From the NCBI GenBank assembly GCA_028564675.1, contig JAOVVO010000202.1, forward strand, positions 1 through 64,000: DNA of 64,000 bases. Direction: 5' to 3'. The notes beneath the pieces are model-generated. The model was not told where the DNA came from. It saw only the letters and a program-made list of their open reading frames with translations, and did no database searches. The DNA is from Onchocerca lupi (taxonomy: Eukaryota > Nematoda > Chromadorea > Rhabditida > Onchocercidae). Made by a program: the position numbers and the translations under genes. Below, in pieces: positions 50,110 to 62,200 of the stretch; position 1 is the stretch's first letter, and every line of letters starts with the position of its first letter.

Positions 50110-52045
50110 TTTAATTGTTAATACAACTGAAAGAATTATCTGAGTGAGACAAAGTTTTACTTTTTTCATCTTCTGATATCTCTGACATTTCAAATCTGCA
50201 TTCAAATAATTTTTATTTTTTGAATTACTTTTCTTCGAAGCAGAGCAATAATTATCACTGTCTTATATATTGGTATTGTAGTAGAGTTAGCATGGTTAAA
50301 TTTTCAAAAATGCCTCAGAAATTTATTTTAAATAAACATTCAAAACTTGTGGCAAGTCATTACTTCGAAAATTCTGTGTGCTAATAAATGAAATCAACAA
50401 AAGGACCAAATATCGTTGGCTGGGAAGAGTTTATAATTCGGCAAGTCCACTGTTGTAGCATTTATATAGGGTGAGCATCCATAAAGTTAATTTCTGGTGT
50501 TAAATCTAATCACTACATTCTCATATCATCATTATTTGCCGTGCAGTTAGTTGTAGAAAAATAGTGAAACAAGGGCTATAATTTTCCACTGAACAATCTC
50601 CGCCCAAATTTGCACTAATTAACATACTTTCGCATTTCTTTTTATTACATTAAATGAGTCCATCCAATTATACATCTCATTCCATGCCTCATAAAATTAA
50701 TAGGTTATTTTTTAGCTTGAAATTCTCTTCTTACAAACACATTTTCGGTTTCTCAATCTAAATTAAAATTGCTTGTATCGACTGATATAATGTACTGTGT
50801 AATTTAGTTTCGTTGTTTGTAAAGGCTTCTTTATCACATTCCATACATCGCGCTGCAAGCAGAAAAAAATTTCTAGAACAATGAATTATTATGCAGTACA
50901 TCATACGAATTATGAGCCACAATGATTCTGCATTACAAAGATCAGTTTCGAAGCTATGTTGTTCGGTATCCTGACTTTTTTAATTCCTAAGCTTTTCGAT
51001 TGTCTTTCACTTTTACTGCCTTTTTCCTTTCCTAATTAAGGACAAAAGGAGAACTGAATAAATTTCAGGCAACGGCGACACTGATAATAAACTGAAGAAC
51101 CAGTTTAAAAAAAACCAAAGAGTTAGCAAAACTTAAGGATTACTTTACCGCTTCTATATGTTTTCACATTGATTTTAGTTGTGATTTTCCAGTGGGTGCT
51201 CATATAAATTTGAGAACTTTGTGTCATAATTTTGGAATACGAAATCTAACTAGTTGGTAATTTAATTTAGAAATAGTAGGTATTCTACGAAAAGTTTGGC
51301 AATATATACTTTCATGTACTGCGGACTTCTCAAAGCCTGAATTTCATCAGAACTTTTATGCGATTTATTTACGTTCATCAGCATTTATAAAATTATACAT
51401 CTGAAAGCATGACCTGACGTCATAAATATGATGGATGACACAGAGTGCCATGTGCATGTGCAAAAATTTTGGTCTCGCAAAATGAGAAATTAATTAATGA
51501 TGCGAATTCAATTTTTTCTGTTTCAAAAACGTTAATTTTTTCATAAAAGCAATTTCAAAACAATACGAAGACCAATAATGGTAAAATGTGCTTTTCATCC
51601 AATAAAGTTAAAATTCGAGACACCGCATTTTGGGAAAAAAACAATTTACGCAATGCATAAACTCAAGGCCTATACAATCAGGAACTAAAATTTCATCAAC
51701 TGCAAATCTCTTAACTATTGCGTAGCATAAAAGCAATCGATATGAATGAAAACTGTGAAAATAAAGTTCGAAATTTCGAAAATATTGCCTTAATTCCTTA
51801 ACTCATCTCCATAACTTTTTTCCATTTATTTGATGAAGCTTTCGCTAAGAACCACCCCATCACTGCGGGCAAAAAAGAAACTTTCCATTGCTTTGAAACA
51901 TAACAATATGCGTTAAAAGTTGGAATAAAATTTAAACTTCTAATTATGATGTATTTTATTAAACGCTGAATGATATCACGAAAAAATAAATGAATTTAAA
52001 AATTGATTAGGAAAGAAAAAGTGCATGGATGGGGCAATTGATATG
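50110..52045. other. Intergenic region between EF-hand gene and SET gene
   Basis: About 1.9 kb of AT-rich sequence holding the 5' flank of the EF-hand gene and the 3' flank of the SET gene, both on the minus strand. I see no further exon, repeat array or RNA gene. Confidence 0.6.
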
Positions 52046-53450
52046 TTATGAAATAGAAGCAGGAAGAAACAGTCGGCAATCAGTACTGCCGCACAAACAT
52101 TTCTTCATACAAAATTCTGAGGTACTAACACCATAATCATAAGTGAGTTCTTCATACGCAGGTATATCGCGAAGCGCGAAAAGACCAACATGTACCTGTG
52201 GAGTACCATATCTCACAAGGATCATTACTAAATTAGGATTACAACCGTGATTTATGAATCGTGATTGATTTCCACGTACTGATGGATCGATATATGTCAC
52301 TTCAGTGTGATCTAAATTCATCCACTTATTGATTCAACAAATCGATCTTTTTAGAATAAATGAAATCACTGTTAAGAAAAACAGACTTCCAATTTTGTGA
52401 CTGACAATCGAAAGGATTAAATTTATGGAAATTAAAAGAAAACTGAAATTGAAGCATTTTCTTTTTAAATTAGAACAACTATAACAGCAACGAAACAGCG
52501 CGAGAGGAAAGAGAAGAAAAAGCAGATAAAAGAAAAAGTTTTATGAGAAATCACTGGGATATCATAATAAAAAGTTAACGACCTCGGAAAATTTCCTTAA
52601 CTGTGAGAACATAATTTGTGTTGGATCGACGTTTCTCCACTTCGTCAGGTCCAATTACTTCTCCAATATATTCAATAACAAAGCGACCTTTTTTGATTTG
52701 TTCTCTACACTGCAAACCATAACCTTTTTCACCAGCATCAAAGACCTAAAACTTAGCGAAACTTTATCTCCAAATAGAATACAGGAAGTTTGACTCGTAC
52801 TTTTTTTTCTTTTTTGAATCTTTTTTGAAGTCTAGCCTCAAGGGGAAGTGAAGCGCCAAATTGAACACATCTATTTTCACAATTATTGGCAAAGAACGAG
52901 CAAGAACATCTCGCAGAACATTCCAAAATTGGCAAAGCGTTGTTAATATTCTTAATGGAATTCTGATCCTTGAATATATCCTGAAAATTTCTCAACAAAT
53001 TCCTTAAATAAGCTTGGTATAATTCTTGGACAAAATATAAGAATAAATGCCAGTTGTCTAACAGTTTTTCTTTTAAAACAGCTGAATATAGGAGAATTTA
53101 AATCTTAAGTAAAAATACGACACTTCTTTATTGTTTTACATTTTCTGAAATATTAAAAATATGTTGTGCTAGATTTCAATAATTTCTAAAACTTTAAAGG
53201 TAATTATCAAAAAAACTTGAGAATTCAGACTAGCAGCACGGAGAAATATAATGATAAATGCAGGGAATTATTACTCGAAAATTTATAACAGAATGAGTAA
53301 GACTTACTTGTTTGTAGAGGAGACATGTGCAACCGATATTTGCTGTGCATGGTCCCGTACAACTACATCCTTCATATGCCGTCTCGAAATTCGCTGAATT
53401 GCCACCCGGACCACATTCCAAGCTTTTTATTTGAATATACTCAATCTTGA
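52046..53450 (-). CDS. set-23: SET-domain histone methyltransferase, SET-23-like (first exon missing)
   Basis: Four exons on the minus strand join in phase: 53450-53308, 52980-52801, 52745-52583, 52311-52046, giving 250 residues. This is close to my recollection of C. elegans SET-23 (about 244). The order is pre-SET with clustered cysteines (CSCTGPCTANIGCTC, CSARCSCSFFANNC, NRCVQFG), SET with the AdoMet motif AGEKGYGL, FVIEYIGEVI, FINHGCNPN and ELTYDYG, and post-SET CLCGSTDCR. Pre-SET plus post-SET architecture is typical of lysine methyltransferases acting on H3K9. The usual NHSCxPN is NHGCNPN here. No ATG precedes the first exon in frame; a short upstream exon must lie between 53451 and ced-2 or within it, and it needs to supply one base of phase. 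The gene is divergent from ced-2. Confidence 0.85.
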
Positions 53451-53610
53451 CTGAAACTTAGAAAATTCACAGAAAGTGAACGAACCTGAACAATTCACAA
53501 TACCAGTAATTTGCACAATGTTTCCAGCACGATAGTTACGGGCCGTTAAATTCGACGAGAAATGTATGAGGGATTAAAGAAGACGGAAGAGTAGTGGTGG
53601 GTGTTCGAGG
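53451..53610. promoter_or_regulatory. Compact divergent promoter between SET gene and ced-2
   Basis: Only 160 bp separate the first recognised SET exon (minus) from the ced-2 ATG (plus), and part of that must also hold the SET start exon. The two genes therefore probably share a bidirectional promoter. No TATA-type element or known factor site was identified with confidence. Confidence 0.5.
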
Positions 53611-55494
53611 ATGAGGGAGTCATCGTTGTCTTCCTCGTTCGATCCTTATTCCTGGAGGAATTTCTATTTTCATGTTGATCGAGAAGAAGCAACACGATTA
53701 CTGTGTCAACCGGATTCCGATCTCGGCACATTCCTTATCCGAGATTCTACAGCTCCCGGAAGCTATGCCTTAAGTGTCAGGTAGTAACATCATTTATTTT
53801 AATTTTACTTGGTCTGATATGATATGTCCCGTTCATTTTGAATATTTTTTCAGTTACTTGGTCGAAATTCTACTCTCACTTCAGTTCCATAACATTGTAC
53901 AGATTTCACTGTTCTAGAGAAGAATTGTCCGGTGATCAGCAGGTTCGACATTACCTCATTGAACCCGTTGAAGCGGATAATGGCAAGACGAATGTAAAAG
54001 TAAGTAGATAATTTAAAACTTTTAGATCTTTCTGCTCATTAAAATAATTCCTATTTTTCTAAACTGAATTGTTTATATTATCCTTTGTTACTGATACTGT
54101 AGATAGCTGATCAGTTCTTTGTTGACATTCCTGCCTTGCTCAACCATTTCAAAATGAGGATTTTGGCGAATGTAAGTTTGGTATGTCCACTCCGAAAAGC
54201 CGCAATTGATAGGGTACGTTTCTCCCTTTTTTTTTCCGAATTTTCGTTATCAAATCAAATTTTGAGATAAAATTTCTTAATTTATTAATAATATTGCTTT
54301 CCATACTGCATATAGTTTTATTCTCGATTTTTTTTCTTTTTTTTCATATTCCTTAACGCGTATAGCGAATAAAGAATGCATAATGAATAATGAATAGCAG
54401 AACTGAAACATTCTGTTGTATTCTTTTTTACTCTGTCCTGTCGCGTAATTCCACTTCTTTTTCCTTACATCCAGTTATTTTAGATGATCGCTTTATACTC
54501 ATTTGAAGGACAAGAACCAACGGATCTCTCATTTGAAAAAAATGAAATTCTTGATATAATCGAAAAACCACAGGAAGAATGGTGGGAAGCTCGTAATGCT
54601 TTGGGTAATGTTGGCCTTGTGCCCGGAAATTACTTGGTGAGACTTCGAGTTATGTTTTCCCACCTGAGGTATCATTAATTTTCATATATGCAACTTCAGC
54701 TTTCATCATACTTCTGATAATGTTCGTTCATTCTAAATGTTTCCCAGTTTCAGGCACAGTTTGACGAAGTTCTAATGCAGAGAGACAGTCCAGAATCTTC
54801 ACTATCATCAGAAAATCGTTTAAGCGGTGCATCTGTTCTTAGTGATACTAATGATGATATGTTAAATAGTACACAACTTTCTGAAGCGGTTAGTGCGTAA
54901 ATGAAATTTATTTGGAACTTTAGTTAGAATAAATACGGAAATTTAAGAGTCAACAACAGTGATGTTGTTTTAAGATTTACAGAAATATATTTCAAACGAA
55001 ATTGAACGATTTGATTACAGACACACATGCCGACGCTGGCGCGTGTAATCTTGGATAGACGACCAAACGTATATGATACAGAAGCGCTGCGTCTCAAGGT
55101 CCTCTTTTTTTTTTTTTTTTTCTGAAATTATTGACAGTTGACCAGAAAGTTGAGCGAAATAATGAAACGATTAAAATAGAATATATTTTTAAATAACTCT
55201 TTCCGTTGCCGTACCTGATGTTCGTACGACCATCTTTAATATTACTAGACATCTTTAAATTTACTACAACGAGTTCAATTCTATTGCTAAATTTTGAAAT
55301 TTATATTGAAATAAAGCCTATGATTTGAATTGAACTAAATAAAGTTGCAGAAGGGTGATTTGCTGAAAGTAACCAAGCTGCATCCATCAGGTATTTGTGA
55401 AGGTATCCTGAACGGTAAAAAAGGTACTTTCCCGTTTACATATGTGGAATTTGTAGGCGATGTAGATACGGCAGCAACACCTACTCCCGTTTAG
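53611..55494 (+). CDS. ced-2: CED-2/Crk adaptor protein (SH2-SH3-SH3)
   Basis: Seven exons join in phase: 53611-53780, 53918-53999, 54103-54213, 54484-54636, 54754-54888, 55021-55098, 55351-55494, giving about 290 residues (C. elegans CED-2 is about 279). Residues ~10-115 are an SH2 domain with the phosphotyrosine-binding motif FLIRDS followed by PGSYALSV. Residues ~122-172 are the first SH3 (ALYSFEG, LSFEKNEIL, EEWWEARN, VPGNYL). After a Ser-rich linker, residues ~217-285 are a second, atypical SH3 (ARVILDRRPNVYDTEALRLK, KGTFPFTYVEFV). Known role: cytoplasmic adaptor linking phosphotyrosine receptors to CED-5/CED-12 (DOCK180/ELMO) and Rac in cell-corpse engulfment and cell migration. The first in-frame ATG at 53611 directly precedes the SH2. 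An alternative acceptor at 54747 would add two residues. Confidence 0.95.
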
Positions 55495-58400
55495 TTAACC
55501 GATTTTCTTTCATTCAATTATTCATGTAATTGTTTGCAGCTTTTTATGATTAAGAGCAAATACTTTTTCCAGGAACAAAATATTTGATATTTTTTCTGGT
55601 TTTTTTTTCTATATATTTTCAAACTGCTTTTACTATTTAATTTTTATAGAATTTTCCTATTTAATTTTTATGTTATATATAATTTGTGCTGTATATGAAT
55701 ATTTTGGCAGCTTTTTGCGTATTTCTGTTTCGAAATCTTTAATGGGAACATTTACTTTTACTCATTTTGATTATGATGGCGTAAAACACGATTGAGTCAT
55801 ACTTTGATTTTTATGAATAGAGTTCTGTAATGTGATTTACCGTAACATTTCATTTCATTTTATCGATTAAGATATTTGTAAAAAAGATGGGATATGGATA
55901 GATCCTTTCAGATACATATAAATTATTTCTTACAACGTCACTTATGAAAATATTGGAAAGATCAAGGATAAAAAAAGAATGCAAAATGGTAATATGTTGA
56001 CGCAAACAGCAGAAATTAAAAATTCTCGATCAATTTGATTCTGAACGTTATATTATATCTTTATTCAATACATATAATTATGTCACATCAGTCCAAAAAT
56101 CTTTTTTAACATATTTGAAGTGAATATTTTGGAAAAATACTTTCTCTTTGTTGGTGCTTATTATTTTGTATCGTAAATCTAGATTCACTTGCAATTTCGT
56201 GCAATTTCGTAGGCCAAATCGTTTAAATACTAAAGTGTCCAAATGGAAAATGCTATTCTTCATAGAAAGCATCCTTAGTATTGCAACAGATGACAGGCAA
56301 CACTGTCACTTGTAGATATCTTATTATATCATTACAATTTGTCACATTGCAAACTCAAAACGGCACTGGATTTAAATATGTTTTTCGTCTTGGATATTTT
56401 CAGTCCTCATGGATATAGAATATCGGAGAAGCAATAAGTCAGTAGTCAAGATTTGGACTTATTAACGACTCAAGATTCCTGAAATTCTCATTATTTGTCC
56501 TCATGCTCTCTTTTCCTTTCAACAGTCGCGCAAAAAGTGTGCTATAGTTATTCCTCTGCCCCAATCAAAGTTTTTAAAAAATTTTCAATCATCTAACGCA
56601 ACTAAGGGGTTTGCCTTCTCGCATAGACGGATGACTGCTGTTCACAGGATTGCTGAAAAATCTGTATAAAAGTTGAAGCCGAAATGTTCGAGATTTATGG
56701 CATTGTTTCCGGATCAGTGTGGCATAATTCCCAAACATACTGCCCGAGATTTTTGCATTAGTTATGCAAAAAAAACACTAGACAATATATTACGACGGGA
56801 CTAAAGAAAAGAAAGTCCCGGAAGTTATTCAGCCGGAATCCTATTCAGTATGATCACGACATTATCACACTTAAATCCTCTTTTGCTTCTCTAAGAACCC
56901 GTTTGTTTGAGATCGCCCATCAAGTATATCAATTTCTGATCTAAACCAGCCATTCTTCAGGCGTAGCGCATGAGGGTACACAGGTTGTGTGGGAAGGTTT
57001 TGTCATCTTGTTAACTTGTTCCTGTTCAGGTATGGCAAGATAGGACCATCCCCAACTGGCTATCCTGTTCCCTAATTAGTTACTGCTAAGTAAATGTGGA
57101 AGGACTTCGTCAGAACGCTAACTTCATGCTCTGAACTAATTTGCCCAACACCTTACTACCGAAACTAATTAACTACTGGAACGGACAGTGCCATGCATAC
57201 GAGCAAGAATTGTCGGCTGCAGTGCTGCAACATTCCTAACTTTGATAAAATTTGAATGGAGTGGACAGGGTGTGGTAACAATTGAATGAGGTTAGTTGTT
57301 TGGCTGCATGCCAAGAAGTGTCTCGATGCGCGTCACGAACGCGTTGCGTTGTATAGATAACAAAATTTCGATTAAATTAAGGAAGGGACTGGGACTACCA
57401 TCCAGGCTTGCCTTCATTTGTGAATAGTTGTAGTTACTTTTCGTTGGTTGACTACTCCTACTTGATTTATTCCGGAAGCGATGGGTAAGATGTGACCTTT
57501 CACTGTTGTGACCCTCATTTGTTGCGGTCATTAGATGCAGCACATTCGTTTCTCCCTCTGTTAACTAGTATTTCTAGGTGGTTCATCATTCTTATGCAGT
57601 TTCATCGTTACACCACTGCTACCTGCTATGAACTCTTATATAATCCTTTTTTCTGCTTGTTTTTTCTCATATTAACATTCAGGTTATCTTTGATGCATTA
57701 TAATTGTAAAACGAAATCAGAACTTTGTTCCTTGTTATAAATGAAGTCCACACGGGACGAAGTGCAACATGATGACGATCGCACGAAATATTCTTTCAGG
57801 TATTTTGGATATCGGTCTCAGAGGCTTTGTGTAAATATTAAATATAAATACCTTAATTTACCATATCTCATGTATGAAATGCTTAGGATAGCAGATTCCT
57901 TTATGCATTCTTCAGAACATATAAACTTGAACAAATCACAGTTTAATCGATTGAGTGCTGTGTAGTTTTAAATGAACAGACATTAGAATTGGGGTCATGT
58001 CATATTAACTCTGGGCTCTATCGCTCTTGATTTGGGACATTTTCGGAAGTAGTGGTCTTAAGCAGTAAAAATAAGATTCCAGATTTACTAAAATATTTAA
58101 ATAATCGTACGCGATGTCCTGGAAACATTAATCGAAATATTGAAGCATGTTTTTTCTACTTTGAAGTACGACTTTTTGAATTAGTATTTTGATTTTATAA
58201 TTTATTATTCATTCAAAAGATGCATGAGTCTTGCAAAAACTATCATGTAACTGTTTGCCAAGTACTCTGTGTTAAGCAGAAGTTTATGCTGGTAAAAAAT
58301 ACATTTTTTTAGTGCTGTACTAAGTGTAGAGATCTTTCGGACTTACATTTGAAGTGATGAGAATCAGCGTGATTGCCAAATTTGTAGAGTAAGCGGTAAA

Positions 58401-59259
58401 GTAATCAGGAGTAATCAGGTAATCAGGATATTTTCCCAACCTTATTAAAAAAAAATTTTGTCTTTTGAAGCTGTTGCTGGAGACTTCTTAAAATGTTTTA
58501 AAAGCATTTTCAGAATGATATAAATCATTCACTGTTGCTTGATATGGTAAAGGAAGATGAATTCGAGTTATTTTCTCTTTTACGTTTTCTTGTCGAATAA
58601 TTAAGAATGAACATATTTTTTTTTTTTACCGTCCAAAAAGTAAATATTTGGTAACGTTGACATATCGCGATGTGATAGGCTAATATTAGCATTCCCCTTA
58701 TTTGTTTTTCTACTGGATTCTAAGGAGCTGAATCAGACTCAGTATAAGTAATCTGCATTTTGATTAGGATTGTTGCTGAAACAATAATCTCCCTCGTCCT
58801 GTTAGTTTGTCTTATTCTTTTTTCGTTCTACAAAGTACCTTTCCGTATAATTGAAATGTCTTTATTATTTTTTTGCTTTTCGCATCATTTTTCTTTTTTA
58901 AATAAAAGGTCATACTACCTTGCTTTAATTAGAAAGTTCTGTCTAAAGCAATATCAGCCATCAGCTTGCCTAATTTAATGGAAGTTACTAATGTCTTCTA
59001 CTTTATTGGACAGACTTTGATGAATGGTATTTTGAAACATTCGGAATTGCAGTGTCAAAAGAAATTGACTATAAGATAGTTTTATAGTTTATTTTATATT
59101 TTCAGGAGCTCACATTACTTGAATTTCCGGTGATTTGAATTTTTTCGCTTCAACAGATTGTTGTAGAAAATTGATTTTCTTACATCTTTTATTAATACTT
59201 AATTTCTTTAGTGAAAATGTGTGAAGAAAAGTGTGACTTGTTACGCTATTCGTAGGAAT
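55495..59259. other. Intergenic region between ced-2 and the BICRA-like gene
   Basis: About 3.8 kb. The left part is ced-2 3' UTR and flank. The part 56500-57550 is less AT-rich than its surroundings and contains a small hairpin (CGGGACT at 56796-56802 pairing with AGTCCCG at 56814-56820) but no recognisable gene. Open frames at 57292-57543 (minus) and 57741-57965 (plus) do not match a family. The right end is the 5' flank of the BICRA-like gene, with a TTCGTAG acceptor-like site 5 bp before its ATG. Confidence 0.55.
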
Positions 59260-62200
59260 ATGATGTCTTCGAGCGGGTTTCGTCCTTTTGATGATCTTTC
59301 CGAGTAAGTTACTTCTCAAAAATTTTGAATTTATCATTTCATTGATGAAGTGTTTATTTGCAAATATTTCTTGGTAGCTTGATATGTATGCATAAAATGC
59401 TCAAATCAGGAATTTCCTTTCATTTTACCGTCAAAATATTAAGACAAGGTTTGATTTTTACTTAACGAGTTTGAGCTAGTGCTTGTTTTTTTTTATTTGG
59501 AACTAATGTATTTTATCGAATTTTTCTAGATAAAGTTCATTATCCGCGCTTTCATTATTGATAAGATTAAATAACACTTTTAGATTACATTTCTCATGTT
59601 AAAGCATATTCATTTTGCAGGCATTATGAAGATGAATGGTTACAGCTAGGTTTAGAAGATGAAACGTTGAAATGTAATAGCCCTCCAACAAGTGGAGCTA
59701 CCGATTTTGGTCTTACCGTATCAACGCGGTCTTGCCCATCGCCATTGAGCCATATTCCGACCCGCGAACCTTACCACTCCGAGCCTCCACCGAAACTATC
59801 TCCATTGTCTTCGGAGCAACAAACTTTCATCACTTTAAGTAATAGCCGTATTCCTTCAGTACCTCCTGGTCCCTCGCAGCCCATTTTGCAACCCCCACTG
59901 CAGACCCAGTCATCCGAGCTTACCAGTGTCGAATATGAACTAAATCCAGATTTGAGCATCTTGTCGATACCCTCCAGCTCGCCACTTCTGGTTAGCAAAC
60001 CAACGGAATTACAGTTTACTCAACCATCCGTTTCAGGTCTCCACCAAAATGGAGATTTCGCATCGTTTTTGCAACTCGAGCAACGGGAGAAAAGTGTGTA
60101 TTTAGTTTATAATTTCAATATAAATTGAATTTTTTCTTTCGCTAGGCACTAACCTTTTTCTTTTCGGGCCATTCTGAATCTTGTGAATCTTGATTGATTT
60201 CCGTGTTGTGTTATCACTTGATGATACTGTCCCAGGAAGTTCTTGTCAGAGAGTTAAGAAAGTTTAAAATTTCAATTAAACTTTTCTCCAGAATTTGATT
60301 TCCTGTCTTAATGCATATTCAGGAGCGGTTATTCAATCTCAACAACATCCTTCCGGTTGTGTGCAAGCTGTTAATGGACAGTGGTTTGTGCAGGCTCAAG
60401 TGCAGCATGTGCAAACCAGTGCAGGAACAGTTATAGCTGTAGTGCCAAATTTTTGTCGACCACAAACACAGCCAACAGGGAACAGTCAGAACCTGTCGCA
60501 AGCGCAAGTTTCACAATCGCTGATTGCACATCCTATAGGGAATGGACAAACAGTCAACACTGCTCAACCTACGACAGTCGCAGGACAACATGTGATGCAG
60601 AACCATCCACATCATCAGATCCAGCAGCAGCCACAACAAATTGTTCATACTACCCGCATGCCTCGTTCACTTACCGTGGGCGTTACGTCCGGTGCTCCTC
60701 AACAGGGTCAATCTGTTATGCAACATTTGTTATCACAGCCAACTATTTCTCGTCCGCAAGTTGTAAGTTTTTACAAAAACAAGCATATTACCAGAAAACT
60801 TTGTGGAAAGCATAACAAACTTAGCTGTGGACAGTGGAAATGGATGAAGTAGATAGTTTTAGCAGACACCATTGGTCTCTTCCGGACCCTTCTGCTGAAT
60901 TTTGAATGCAATTGCATCGCCTTCGTTAAAACATTATGCTGAATGACGGGGGAATCAATAGCATAATATCTAGTGTCTTCTAAACTCTATCCAGTCGCAT
61001 ATAACTTTTATAGTGATGATAATAGAAATGACTCACACATTTTGTACTGTTTTAGCAGACAGCAGTTCAGGCAGTAACTTCAGTTTCAGCAACCACAAAA
61101 AAACAACGGAATTCTCAGCCTCGAAATGGACGCAGAAAGGTCTTCGATTTTTCTGAATTGACTCACTGTTTTGTATTATTAGAAGTTAATTTTTTTTTTT
61201 TTTTTTATAAAATACTTTTTCGGGAAATTTTTACACAATTAAGAATTTTACATTTCTGTTTTACTTTCGCATTACTTTGTATGATTGATTTGTCTTTTTC
61301 ATTTTTCAGAATATCAGTCAAGGTGGAACTCTGGGCTCTGTTCTGATAAAAGCTAACAAACTTGCTGCTGCTGCATCAACCGATGCATCTATAAATCAGT
61401 TGTTACCTCCATCTCATGGGATTGAAATGAGATTGAGTGTACAGAACAGCGAACAGGTGGCAAATCTTTCCAAGGAAATATCTCGCCTGCAGAATCTTGT
61501 AAATTTTGAAGTTTTATATATTATAATCTGAAGTGTTTTATATATTATAATTCCAAATTAAGTTTTGTATATTATAAATTCTAAACCTAAATCTTATTAT
61601 ACATTTTATTGCACTGTGTGATTCATTTTGTGTGATTGGGAAATTATGTAATGTTTATAGGTAGTTGATCATTTGACAAAACAGTATTCAGCAAAAAGTC
61701 GAAATCCTCTCTTCATTCTTTATATGATAGTATTGTAAATTTTGGAGATGTTTGTTAAATTGGAATTTTTCAGCAGACTGCTTATAATGTGGATCATTCA
61801 ACAGAAATAAAGGAGCTTGAAAATAAGCGAGCACAAATATTTTTTGAAGCCCTTGCGCAACAACACAAGTATGTTTCTTACAGTACATTTTAATCCGATT
61901 CATTTTTTATAACTTTCCGTTTTTACATAATTTTGCTTATGTTTTTTACTTGTTACTTCTTTTTCTATTACCTCTTTCACTTTATTTGCCTACGTTCTGC
62001 ATTTAAGAGACAAGGACCTATTATCAGCGGTGAATCCCAAGCCAGTAACTTTGACAGCGCACACCAGGCAAAGGAATCATAATAGGAATAATCATAATAG
62101 TGGACTAGCAACTGTAGTGGTGCATCAAATACAGCCTTCTACAAGCTATGAACAGCAACCTACACATCGGCAGCAGCAACAGCAACCAAATTATGAGACA

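Noticed and set aside
53546..53731. Minus-strand frame with an ATG inside the ced-2 SH2 exon as the start of the SET gene
   Set aside because: It is antisense to a conserved SH2 exon and its Ser/Thr/His-rich sequence looks like a shadow. It cannot be excluded as an overlapping start exon, but nothing supports it.
56796..56820. CGGGACT...AGTCCCG hairpin as an intrinsic terminator
   Set aside because: Rho-independent terminators are bacterial; this is nematode nuclear DNA and the hairpin is short.
56500..57550. Less AT-rich stretch as a transferred Wolbachia or other bacterial fragment
   Set aside because: No bacterial protein could be read in any frame, and composition alone is not evidence.
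57741..57965. Open frame as a first exon of the BICRA-like gene
   Set aside because: It ends without a donor in the right phase, and the ATG at 59260 gives a clean start with matching phase into the next exon.
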